From NCBI GenBank assembly GCA_043763155.1, contig JAYULW010000050.1:21529-85528 (forward strand): a DNA stretch of 64,000 nucleotides, read 5' to 3'. This document shows, in pieces, positions 16,435 to 24,739 of the stretch. The notes under the pieces are model-generated. The model searched no databases. It had not been told where the DNA came from and saw only the letters and a list, made by a program, of their open reading frames with translations. How positions within the stretch are numbered: position 1 is the first letter of the stretch; each line of letters begins with the position of its first letter. The translations under genes and the position numbers were made by a program. The DNA is from JANYBV01 sp043763155. GTDB taxonomy: Bacteria > Pseudomonadota > Alphaproteobacteria > Rickettsiales > SXRF01.

Positions 16435-16989
16435 ATGCCAATTTCCTTATATCTAGATAATAATATTTGGGATTTACTGCACAATAATCAAATTGACTTG
16501 GCGCATGAACTGCCCAAGGAAGAATTCCATATAATTATTACTCTAGAAGCTGAGTTTGAAATCCCCCCCATTCGATCTCCAGAATTAAAAGAATATATTT
16601 CTACAGCCATTAAAGTATTCGGTATCGGAACCGACGCTTTTTTTGGATTTAACGATCCAGCCCTTCCGCCAGAAGAGCAAAGATGCAGGGGATTTGATTT
16701 AGGACGATTCGCAAGCTCTAGAGAAAATGAGTTTATTAACGAACAACGCAGCCGGATAGGAAAATTGAATCCTATAACTAAGCTAAATAAATATGAAGCT
16801 GATATCGCCTTAGCTGCACGTTCATTTCATTCGTTTGTACTAACAGCAGATGTAAAACCAGGGCCACTTAGAGACGCATACAATCAAGGTGGAAAGGTTA
16901 TCTTTTTGGCTAATTTTAATGCCCAAAAATTATCCTTATATAATGCTGTAAAGAGCGGCATTGCCCAGTTTGTTGAAAAAGCAAAATAA
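16435..16989 (+). CDS. AT-rich PIN-like domain protein, possibly acquired
   Basis: The protein has 184 residues. It begins MPISLYLDNNIWDLL (acidic D8 at the end of the first strand), then LEAEFEIPP (E38, E40), EADIALAARS (E121, D123) and VLTAD (D139), the spacing expected of a PIN-type metal-dependent nuclease fold. No antitoxin gene is next to it, so a toxin role is only a possibility. It is clearly richer in A+T than its neighbours, with TTA, AAT and ATA codons and few C-ending ones, and begins one base after the J-domain gene stop with no spacer. This suggests insertion from elsewhere. Confidence 0.75.
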   Translation: MPISLYLDNNIWDLLHNNQIDLAHELPKEEFHIIITLEAEFEIPPIRSPELKEYISTAIKVFGIGTDAFFGFNDPALPPEEQRCRGFDLGRFASSRENEFINEQRSRIGKLNPITKLNKYEADIALAARSFHSFVLTADVKPGPLRDAYNQGGKVIFLANFNAQKLSLYNAVKSGIAQFVEKAK

Positions 16990-17027
16990 GCCTTCTAATA
17001 GCAACTACCTTGCGCTACAGCTTTCCC

Positions 17028-17903
17028 ATGTCCCCGCTCCACATCTTTTTCGGCGTGCTTGTTGCCCTCATCTGGGGGTGTAATTTCGTGGCCGCAAAAT
17101 TTGGCGTGGCGTATTTTCCGCCCTTCTTGCTCACCGCCATTCGCTTCACAGTAGCCAGCATCATTTTAATCCCCCTCGTCGCCCGCCCCACATGGCCGCA
17201 GCTCAAGCGCATCATGCTCATCTCCACCATGAGTTCGCTGCATTTCTCCCTCATTTTCGTAGCGCTCTATTACCAGCTCGACATCGCAAGCTCCGCCCTC
17301 ATCGGCCAGCTCGGCGTGCCCTTCGCCTGCATTCTCGGCGCCATATTCTTAAACGACCGCCTCGGCATCTGGCGCATCAGCGGCATCATCATCGCCTTTC
17401 TTGGCACCGTCATCGTCGCCGGCACCCCCAACATCGCCAGCCACCCCACTGGCTTTTACGCCGCCCTCGTCAGCACCATGACATGGGGCATCGCCAACGT
17501 GCTGGTAAAGCGCGTGTCCGACGTAGGCAGCATGAGCCTGCTGGCATGGATGGGCGCCTGCACCGTTCCCATCCTGTTTGCGCTCTCCTTCGCCTTTGAA
17601 TACCAGCAATGGCCCCCGCTCCTCGAAGCCCCCCTCTCCGCCATTCTGGGCGTAAGCTTCACCGTCCTATTCTCCACCATCACCGCTTACGGCCTCTGGT
17701 ATTTCCTGCTCTCGCGCTACAGCGTGTCGCAGGTCACGCCCTACTCGCTCCTCACCCCCATTTTCGGCATCGCCATCGGCCAGCTTTTCTTCCATGAAGA
17801 ACTCACCATGCAAGTCATCATCGGCGGCCTCATCACCATCGTGGGCGTGGCCGTAATCGTGCTGCGCCGCCCCAAAACCATCCCCCTCGGAGAAGCCACA
17901 TGA
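17028..17903 (+). CDS. EamA/DMT-family transporter
   Basis: The protein has 291 residues with about ten membrane helices, in two EamA repeats (FFGVLVALIWGCNFVAAKFG at the N-terminus and YAALVSTMTWGIANVLVKR in the second half). The family exports or imports small metabolites such as amino acids and drugs; substrate unknown. The ATG at 17028 is preferred over a TTG at 17010. Its stop overlaps the amidase start by four bases (ATGA). Confidence 0.92.
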   Translation: MSPLHIFFGVLVALIWGCNFVAAKFGVAYFPPFLLTAIRFTVASIILIPLVARPTWPQLKRIMLISTMSSLHFSLIFVALYYQLDIASSALIGQLGVPFACILGAIFLNDRLGIWRISGIIIAFLGTVIVAGTPNIASHPTGFYAALVSTMTWGIANVLVKRVSDVGSMSLLAWMGACTVPILFALSFAFEYQQWPPLLEAPLSAILGVSFTVLFSTITAYGLWYFLLSRYSVSQVTPYSLLTPIFGIAIGQLFFHEELTMQVIIGGLITIVGVAVIVLRRPKTIPLGEAT

Positions 17904-18568
17904 GCTTACACATCATCCCGTTTTCCTCCCCCAATTTCGACAGCCGCGACCACCAGAATGTGGACATGCTGGTGCTGCACTACACCGGAATGAAAACCGG
18001 CAAAGAAGCCATCAACCGCCTGTGCGACGCGGCCGCAAAAGTCAGCGCGCACTACGTCGTCGAAGAAGATGGCAGCGTATACAACCTAGTAAATGAAATG
18101 CACCGCGCATGGCACGCCGGCGTGAGCTACTGGCGCGGCGCAACCAACATCAACCAGCGCTCCATCGGCATCGAAATCGTAAACCCCGGCCACGAATTCG
18201 GCTACCGCCCCTTCACCCCCATCCAGATGACTGCCGTCGAACTCCTCTGCCGCGACATCCTCTCCCGCACCGACATCCCCGCAAGGAATGTGGTGGCCCA
18301 TTCCGACATCGCCCCTGCCCGCAAGGAAGACCCCGGCGAACTCTTCAACTGGCAGTCGCTAGCCGTCTTCGGCATCGGTCACTGGCCCGAAGCCAACGCA
18401 ACCCTCGCCCCCGCAAGCCTCGCCGAACTCGGCGATTATGGCTACGACATCACCAACCCCGAAAAGGCCATCATCGCCTTCCAGCGCCGCTTCCGGCCCG
18501 AAAACATGGACGGCATCTGGGACCCCGAATGCGGCCAGCTACTAGCAGCCCTGCACCGCATGGGCTAA
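17900..18568 (+). CDS. N-acetylmuramoyl-L-alanine amidase (AmiD/AmpD type) with peptidoglycan-binding tail
   Basis: The protein has 222 residues. An Amidase_2 domain (about residues 20-150) has the zinc ligands H27 (LHYTG), H134 (VAHSDIAPARKEDPG) and D144. A short peptidoglycan-binding domain follows (about 180-222, AFQRRFRPENMDGIWD...LLAALHRMG). The enzyme cuts the bond between muramic acid and L-alanine, typically in recycling or on periplasmic fragments. No N-terminal signal peptide is visible, so its location is uncertain. Translationally coupled to the EamA gene. Confidence 0.93.
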   Translation: MSLHIIPFSSPNFDSRDHQNVDMLVLHYTGMKTGKEAINRLCDAAAKVSAHYVVEEDGSVYNLVNEMHRAWHAGVSYWRGATNINQRSIGIEIVNPGHEFGYRPFTPIQMTAVELLCRDILSRTDIPARNVVAHSDIAPARKEDPGELFNWQSLAVFGIGHWPEANATLAPASLAELGDYGYDITNPEKAIIAFQRRFRPENMDGIWDPECGQLLAALHRMG

Positions 18569-18610
18569 TAGTTGCCCCAACCCCAAAACTAGCCTATAAC
18601 CCCCAAACCA

Positions 18611-18966
18611 GACAGCCGGATGGCCGCGAGCAAAAACCCCTCACCGGGTTGGTGTTCGAGGAAAGTCCGGGCTCCACGGAACACGGTGGCGGGTAATCCC
18701 CGCCGGGCGCGAGCTTAGGGAAAGTGCAACAGAGAGTATACCGCCTCGCAAGAGGTAAGGGTGAAAGGGTGAGTAAGAGCGCACCGCGCTCCTGGTAACA
18801 GGAGTGGCATGGCAAACCCCACCGGGAGCAAGATCAAATAGGGGCTGCGCGCGTTCCGCGCTATGCAGTCCGGGTAGATCGCGTGAGGCGCTAGGCAACT
18901 ATCGTCCTAGATGAATGGTCATCACCTTCGCAAGAAGGTACAGAACCCGGCTTACAGGCTGTCTGG
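18611..18966 (+). ncRNA. rnpB: RNase P RNA, bacterial class A
   Basis: Conserved blocks appear in order: GAGGAAAGTCCGGGCTCC, then ACAGAGAGTAT, GGTGAAAGGGTGAG, GTAAGAGCGCACCGCG, AGATGAATGGTCATC and ACAGAACCCGGCTTACAG. The ends GACAGCC (18611-18617) and GGCTGTC (18957-18963) pair as helix P1. This is the catalytic RNA that trims the 5' ends of tRNA precursors. Exact ends are approximate to a few bases. It fills the gap between the amidase and the SixA-type gene, which is convergent. Confidence 0.97.
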
Positions 18967-18970
18967 TATT

Positions 18971-19507
18971 TTATTCTTCCAAATCACCGAGCATGGATGG
19001 CGTCACAAACGCCTTCAGCTCGCCATGCATATGCGCAATATCTTTCCACGGCGCATCACCCAGCGCAACAGCAGCAAACGAACAGGTCGGAAACTTAATC
19101 CCAATCGTATCCATCAATTCCTGCGCGCCCGATTTCGCCAGCTTCAAACTAAACTGGTGCAGGCCGGGGTTATGCCCCACGATCAGCAAACGCTGTACAT
19201 TCTCATTCGCCTGCGCGATCAGCTGCATCGTTTCATTCACCGACGCCAGATACAAACGGTCCGCAAATTCCGTAGGCACGTCGCGCCCATAAGCATTCAT
19301 CACTTCCGCCCATGTTTCACGCGCACGCACCGCCGTGGAGCAGATCACCGCGTCGGGGCGAATACCCTGCCGTGTGAAAAAATGCCCCATGGCCGAAGCG
19401 GCCTCAAGCCCGCGCTGCGTGATGCGCCTGTCATGGTCATCTTGCGACGCAGCACCGGTCTCCGCCTTGGCATGTCTCAGTATATAAAGGATTTTTTGGG
19501 ATGACAT
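18971..19507 (-). CDS. SixA-type phosphohistidine phosphatase (histidine phosphatase family)
   Basis: The protein has 178 residues. The RHG-type motif LRHAKAE (H12, phospho-acceptor), the CSTAVRARET loop and GHNPGLH (H112) are all present. SixA removes phosphate from histidines of phosphorelay proteins; small members of this family also act on other phosphoesters. Slightly longer than E. coli SixA (161). It is convergent with rnpB and divergent from ppk1. Confidence 0.92.
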   Translation of the reverse strand: MSSQKILYILRHAKAETGAASQDDHDRRITQRGLEAASAMGHFFTRQGIRPDAVICSTAVRARETWAEVMNAYGRDVPTEFADRLYLASVNETMQLIAQANENVQRLLIVGHNPGLHQFSLKLAKSGAQELMDTIGIKFPTCSFAAVALGDAPWKDIAHMHGELKAFVTPSMLGDLEE

Positions 19508-19600
19508 CCTGAACTCTGCGTAAAGTTGGTTCTTGTTATCTGCTTGTAATTCATTCGCTTTTTAACATAGAATATACCATTGCCAAGTATAATCCGCCCC

Positions 19601-21787
19601 ATGCACGAAATCAAACCAGAACCGCACGCACCCGCAAAGCCAGACCGCTTCATCAACCGCGAGACCTCGTGGCTTGCCTTCAATAACCGCGTGCTGGACG
19701 AAGCCTACAACCCCGAAAACCCGCTGATCGAGCGCCTGAACTTCCTTTCCATCTCCAGCTCCAACCTCGACGAATTCTACATGGTTCGCGTGGCGGGCCT
19801 GAAAGATTACGTAAAGCAGGGCGTCACCAAACGCAGCCCCGACGGCCTAAGCCCCACGCAGGAACTCGAAATCATCCATACGGGCGTGAACAAAATGGTC
19901 GAGCGCCAGCATGATTGCTGGCTGGAACTGCGCGCCATGCTCGCCAAACATAATGTCACCGTAGTCAAACCCGAAACCCTGAGTTTGCGCGACCGCAACT
20001 GGCTGGAAGAATATTTCTTAGAGAATATTTTCCCCGTCCTCACCCCCATCGCCATTGACCCCGCGCACCCTTTCCCGTTCCTGCCGAACCTTGGCCTTGC
20101 GCTGGTCTTCCAGCTTCACAACATGGTGAGCAAAAAAGAACAGATCGCCATCATTCCCCTGCCCGCGCGGCTCAACCGCTTCATTTTGCTTCCCGGCAAA
20201 AAGATGCGCTACGTGCTGCTCGAAGAAGCGATTAAAACGTATCTCAACACCCTCATGCCCGATTTCGAGAGCATGGACTCCGCCCTCTTCCGCATCATCC
20301 GCGACAGCGAACTCGACGTAGACGACGAAGGCGAAGATTTCGTGCGCAACTTCGAACGCGCCCTCAAACAGCGTAGGCGTGGCCGCGTAATCCAGATCAA
20401 GTTCCAGACCCCCGCCAGCAAAGCCCTCATCCATTTCGTGTCCGAGCAAATGCACGTAGACATGAATGACGTGATCGAGGTGAACGGCATGCTGGGCCTC
20501 ACCAACCTGAAAGAACTCTGCAAAGACGCCCCCGCCGACCTCAAATACCCGCCCTTCCAGGTCCGCTTCCCCGAACGCATCAACGATTACGGCGGCGATT
20601 GTTTCGCCGCCATCGCCGCCAAAGACATCGTCATCCACCACCCGTTTGAAACCTTCGACGTGGTAATCCGCTTCTTAAAGCAAGCCGCCGAAGACCCCGA
20701 TGTGGTTTCCATCAAGCAAACCCTCTACCGCACATCCGCCGATTCCCCCATCCCCAAGCTGCTCATAGCCGCCGCCGAAGCAGGAAAATCCGTCACCGCA
20801 CTGGTTGAACTCAAAGCCCGCTTCGACGAAGAAGCCAACATCAAATGGGCGCGTAATTTAGAGGCTGCGGGCGTGCAGGTCGTCTACGGTTTCGTAAGCC
20901 TCAAAACCCACACCAAGGTAACGCTGGTAACACGGCGCGAGCAAAGCGGCGAAAAGCTGGTCTCCTACGTGCATTTCGGCACCGGCAACTACCACCCCGC
21001 CACCGCCAAGGCCTACACCGACCTTTCCTTTTTCACGTGCGATCCCGTGCTGTGCCGCGACGCTGCCTATTTGTTTAATTTCGTCACCGGCTACGCACCG
21101 CCCCGCGCTTTCAAAAAACTCATCACTGCCCCGCGCGACATGCGCAAATCCTTGCTGAAACTCATTGACGCCGAAATTGCATTCGTCAAAGCAGGCAAGC
21201 CCGGAACCATCTGGGCCAAAATGAACTCGCTGGTAGACGGCGAAATCATCGAAGCCCTCTACCGCGCAAGCCAAGCGGGCGTTGTGGTGGAACTCGTCGT
21301 GCGCGGCATCTGCTGCCTGCGCCCCGGCGTTCCCGGCCAATCGGAGAATATCCGCGTCAAATCCATCGTGGGCCGCTTCCTCGAACACTCGCGGGTATAT
21401 TGCTTCGGCAACGGCCACGCCATGCCCTCGCCCGAAGCCAAAGTCTTCATCGGCTCCGCCGACTGGATGCCACGCAACTTCGACTGGCGCGTGGAAGTCA
21501 TCATCCCCATCGAAAACGCAACCGTGCATGAACAGATCATGGGCCAGATCATGGTGGCGAACCTCAAAGACGAAAAGAACAGCTGGGTCCTGCAACCCGA
21601 CGGCGCGTACAAACGCCTGCCCAGCACACCCACCAGCCTTAGCGCCACCGCCTACTTCATCACCAACCCCAGCCTTTCGGGCCGTGGCAAATCACTCCAG
21701 AAAGTGAAATCCACCCAAATGCTGAAATACAAAACCCACAAAAGCACCCCCAAACCCCGCAAAACGCAAGGCCTCCACCAAGACTAA
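19601..21787 (+). CDS. ppk1: Polyphosphate kinase 1
   Basis: The protein has 728 residues from the ATG at 19601 (MHEIKPEPHAPAKPDRFINRETSWLAFNNRVLDEA). N-terminal, head and two catalytic domains are present: SISSSNLDEFYMVRVAGL, then VSIKQTLYRTS, YVHFGTGNYHPATAKAYTD (active-site region) and VGRFLEHSRVYCFGNG, PPK1 family hallmarks. It makes polyphosphate from ATP reversibly. ppx lies 3 kb downstream on the same strand, with two membrane methyltransferase-like genes on the opposite strand between. The tail (YKTHKSTPKPRKTQ) is basic. Confidence 0.97.
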   Translation: MHEIKPEPHAPAKPDRFINRETSWLAFNNRVLDEAYNPENPLIERLNFLSISSSNLDEFYMVRVAGLKDYVKQGVTKRSPDGLSPTQELEIIHTGVNKMVERQHDCWLELRAMLAKHNVTVVKPETLSLRDRNWLEEYFLENIFPVLTPIAIDPAHPFPFLPNLGLALVFQLHNMVSKKEQIAIIPLPARLNRFILLPGKKMRYVLLEEAIKTYLNTLMPDFESMDSALFRIIRDSELDVDDEGEDFVRNFERALKQRRRGRVIQIKFQTPASKALIHFVSEQMHVDMNDVIEVNGMLGLTNLKELCKDAPADLKYPPFQVRFPERINDYGGDCFAAIAAKDIVIHHPFETFDVVIRFLKQAAEDPDVVSIKQTLYRTSADSPIPKLLIAAAEAGKSVTALVELKARFDEEANIKWARNLEAAGVQVVYGFVSLKTHTKVTLVTRREQSGEKLVSYVHFGTGNYHPATAKAYTDLSFFTCDPVLCRDAAYLFNFVTGYAPPRAFKKLITAPRDMRKSLLKLIDAEIAFVKAGKPGTIWAKMNSLVDGEIIEALYRASQAGVVVELVVRGICCLRPGVPGQSENIRVKSIVGRFLEHSRVYCFGNGHAMPSPEAKVFIGSADWMPRNFDWRVEVIIPIENATVHEQIMGQIMVANLKDEKNSWVLQPDGAYKRLPSTPTSLSATAYFITNPSLSGRGKSLQKVKSTQMLKYKTHKSTPKPRKTQGLHQD

Positions 21788-21897
21788 AATCTGGAAATCC
21801 CCCCGGAGGAGCGCTACCGCGACGACTAGCGCCATTGAGGCGCGCAGCATCAGCGGCGCTTGAGCGTACTTATACAAAGCGGCTTGAGCGTACTTCT
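21788..21897. repeat. Short intergenic region with a 14-bp direct repeat
   Basis: GCTTGAGCGTACTT occurs at 21858-21871 and again at 21882-21895, 24 bases apart, between ppk1 and the convergent methyltransferase-like gene. No clear hairpin terminator is visible. Meaning unknown; it could be a small tandem duplication. Confidence 0.6.
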
Positions 21898-23274
21898 TTA
21901 TTTTATTCCCGCATACGGATAGGGCAGGTTTTCCCAGCCTGCGGGCGCTTTATACTTAAAGAACGGTATAAAATCGCCAAGCTTGCGCAGCACACCATTA
22001 TCGTTCATCCATAGCGCATACGCAACATACACCGGATCGCGCGACATATGGCGCTCTTCTGTGCGTGCGCGCAGGAAATAGGTAAGGCTCACGCCCGACA
22101 TCAGCAGGATGAAGCGCACCGTTTCCATTATGCTGTCCGAATCGCCCTGCAGCGGCACGAAAGGTATGAAAGTCAACCACCAGAAGGAATTCTTGCTAAT
22201 ATATTCAGGGTGCTTGGTAAAGCGGTACATACCGTTGGTCAGCACCCCGCGATGGGTAAGGTTCGAGAAGCGGATGCCGAAATTCATGCCCGCCACCGAG
22301 TAAATGAAAATCAGGAACGCAATGGCGCTTCCCCACAGCATCAGCAGATCGGGGCTGTCCTGCAGCCAGTCAATCCAGCGCGCGTCGTTACCGCGATACG
22401 CAATCCAGGTGTCCATGTAGGTATCGTTAAACGGGTGGTAACACAACAGGCACACAAACCAGCCGAAGAAGGTAGGCTCCGCCGAGCGGATATGCGTGTC
22501 GAACAAGCGGAAAGTCATCATGTACCCGGCCACGGCCGCCAGCAGGTCCAGCACGAATACGATGGAAACAAACGGGTGGAACACATTCAGGAACGTGATG
22601 TTATTGCCGGTCAGGTCGAGGCCCAGCAGGTAATCCACGTCTTCAATCATGAACACGAACATCAGCGGCAGGAAGTAACCCTTCACCACCCAGCCCAGCA
22701 GCAATTGGCCGAACGCCTTCCAGCTGGTCCCGCGCGGGCGCAGCAGCAGCAAGCGGCCAAACCAGTAGTAATTATCTTCCGGCTGCTTCATGAACGAATC
22801 CACAAACGCCACATAGGGCAGCGCCGCCACCATCAGGTACGGCATGACAATATCCAGCGCGTCCTTATAGGGATTAAAGAAATCCTGCGAGTAAATCGGC
22901 AGGCCCCAATAAAGGAGGGCCAGAAAACCATAGCAGCCGTAAAGCCCCACGATTTTGTAAAACACCCGGTCGGCATTCCAGTGAAACGTGCGGAAATCGA
23001 GGCCTGTGGAGGGGCGCATGGGCGTGCGCAGGAAAATCACTTCAAGGCCCAGCACCACCACACCATAAAAGCCCACCGAAACCAGCGTGGCGATCATGCC
23101 GTGTATGTCGTGGTCGCGGCAATACGCCATGGCCGCAAGAAACGCCACCACCCCGATCACGTTGATCAGGTTGCTGCAAATCGAGGCTGGCAATGGCCGC
23201 GCCTGGGGAAGCTGTAAGGTACTCACGAAATCATCTCTGCTGCTAGGGTCATGGAAATCCTCATGGGGTGACAA
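21898..23274 (-). CDS. Membrane methyltransferase-like protein, isoprenylcysteine carboxyl methyltransferase (ICMT) family, copy 2
   Basis: The protein has 458 residues with about nine hydrophobic segments. The C-terminal part has the ICMT-family pattern: THRGVLTNGMYRFTKHPEY (from residue 340; the RxxxHPxY motif that binds SAM) and RARTEERHMSRDPVYVAY (about 402-419). The long N-terminal membrane part (~330 residues) goes beyond usual bacterial ICMT-like proteins of ~200. The substrate is unknown; members methylate isoprenylcysteines, lipids or small molecules. It overlaps its upstream paralogue by 14 bases. Confidence 0.8.
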   Translation of the reverse strand: MSPHEDFHDPSSRDDFVSTLQLPQARPLPASICSNLINVIGVVAFLAAMAYCRDHDIHGMIATLVSVGFYGVVVLGLEVIFLRTPMRPSTGLDFRTFHWNADRVFYKIVGLYGCYGFLALLYWGLPIYSQDFFNPYKDALDIVMPYLMVAALPYVAFVDSFMKQPEDNYYWFGRLLLLRPRGTSWKAFGQLLLGWVVKGYFLPLMFVFMIEDVDYLLGLDLTGNNITFLNVFHPFVSIVFVLDLLAAVAGYMMTFRLFDTHIRSAEPTFFGWFVCLLCYHPFNDTYMDTWIAYRGNDARWIDWLQDSPDLLMLWGSAIAFLIFIYSVAGMNFGIRFSNLTHRGVLTNGMYRFTKHPEYISKNSFWWLTFIPFVPLQGDSDSIMETVRFILLMSGVSLTYFLRARTEERHMSRDPVYVAYALWMNDNGVLRKLGDFIPFFKYKAPAGWENLPYPYAGIK

Positions 23275-24583
23275 GCCCCGTGTAAGGCAGTGAAGCGGGT
23301 GCTTCCTTAGGCGGTGTAAAACGCATCAGCGGGAACATCTGGCCCATGAACCGGAAAACCCCATGTTCCTCGATCCACAGCGCATAGGCCACATAATCGG
23401 CGTCGCGCGCCAGATGGCGCTCTTCGGTGCGTGCCCGCAGGTAAAAGACCAGCGCCATGCCCGCAATCGAGAAGCAGGAGCGCAAAATATCGTTCGTTTC
23501 GTCAAACATCAGCGGCGGCATATCGCAAAACAGGATAAACAGTACAGCCGCGAAATACGATGGGTGCTTCGTAAAGCGGTACAGCCCGTTGGTCACAATG
23601 CCGCGGTTCATCAGCTGGCTGTAGCGGCTGCCCAGCGTTACGTCAGCGGTGACGCCCAGCACCAGTATCAGGATCAGCCCCACCGCCCACACCGACTGGA
23701 AAAACGGCATGTTCTGAAGTGCGTCAATCCATGGGTCATTTACCGTGTTCGGCAGGAAATAATAATTGGCGAATTGCTTAAAGGGCTGGAAGCAGAACAG
23801 GCATATCCACCACCCGAAAATGGTAGGGTCGGTCGAGCGCGCATGCGTGCCCAGCAGCCGCAGCATCAGCACATTGCCGCACACCGTAATAACCATGACA
23901 AGCGCAAATATCAGATTGAAAGCGCGCTGGTACACTTCCACCATGGTGCTATTCGCAGTCAGCGAAACCCCGTCTACGATGTCGTTCACATTATTGCTGG
24001 CATACACAAAGCACAGCGCCATGAAAAAGGCGCGGCAGCCAAGGCTCAGCAAATGCTGACCCAGCCCTGCGCACGTCATCTCGGTGGGCTTGTTGAGCAA
24101 CAGGCGGCCCAGCCAGTAATAACGGTCATGCGGCTGCTGCATAGCCCCATCCACAATCAGCACATACGGCAAAGCGCCCACGATCACAACCGGCAGCACC
24201 AGTTTAATGGCAGCGCCATACGACAAATAAAACCCATTATCGTACTGGAAAATATTGAAGTGATATTCCGGGAACAACCAGTACAGCCCCCCTACAAACC
24301 CAATCGAAGCATAAATCCCAAGCAGCTTCATGAGTGTGCGCTCCAGCGAGAGGCTTAGCTTGGAAAAATTGAGTCCATTGCGCGGATCCGCCGGAGTGCG
24401 CAGCACAAACAGTTCCAGCAACGTGATCGTGCCGCCATACGCAAACATTGCGCTAAGCGTCGCGTGTAGCTGGTGAATGCCGTATAACCGGCACATATAA
24501 AGAGCAATGAGGAAAGCCCCAACGCCACAGGCATACACAAAGGGAGAGGCAACGGAGCGGGGTAAAGCGAGGGGGCGGGCCAT
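23261..24583 (-). CDS. Membrane methyltransferase-like protein, ICMT family, copy 1
   Basis: The protein has 440 residues from the ATG at 24583 (a TTG at 24595 is possible; neither has a strong ribosome-binding site). It shares the plan of the next gene: about nine membrane segments, NRGIVTNGLYRFTKHPSY then YFLRARTEERHLARDADYVAYALW. The pair arose by tandem duplication, judged by shared motifs such as GRLLL, ARS-x-P-T-x-FGW and the C-terminus. Lying between ppk1 and ppx on the opposite strand, it has no obvious pathway partners. Confidence 0.8.
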   Translation of the reverse strand: MARPLALPRSVASPFVYACGVGAFLIALYMCRLYGIHQLHATLSAMFAYGGTITLLELFVLRTPADPRNGLNFSKLSLSLERTLMKLLGIYASIGFVGGLYWLFPEYHFNIFQYDNGFYLSYGAAIKLVLPVVIVGALPYVLIVDGAMQQPHDRYYWLGRLLLNKPTEMTCAGLGQHLLSLGCRAFFMALCFVYASNNVNDIVDGVSLTANSTMVEVYQRAFNLIFALVMVITVCGNVLMLRLLGTHARSTDPTIFGWWICLFCFQPFKQFANYYFLPNTVNDPWIDALQNMPFFQSVWAVGLILILVLGVTADVTLGSRYSQLMNRGIVTNGLYRFTKHPSYFAAVLFILFCDMPPLMFDETNDILRSCFSIAGMALVFYLRARTEERHLARDADYVAYALWIEEHGVFRFMGQMFPLMRFTPPKEAPASLPYTGLVTP

Positions 24584-24739
24584 GGGAAAAGTCAATATTA
24601 AGAATGGTAAGTGGGGAATTTACCATGCTTATTTCCATTTGACTACAGGCTATTGCATCCAAAACGAATAAAAATTAACAAAATTGCTCAACCGCTAATG
24701 CGCTTGCCCCTTCCGGGCAGTTCTGGCATAAGACCCCCC

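Noticed and set aside
16435..16989. Toxin-antitoxin locus with the PIN-like gene as toxin
   Set aside because: No small antitoxin gene precedes or follows; the J-domain and EamA genes flank it.
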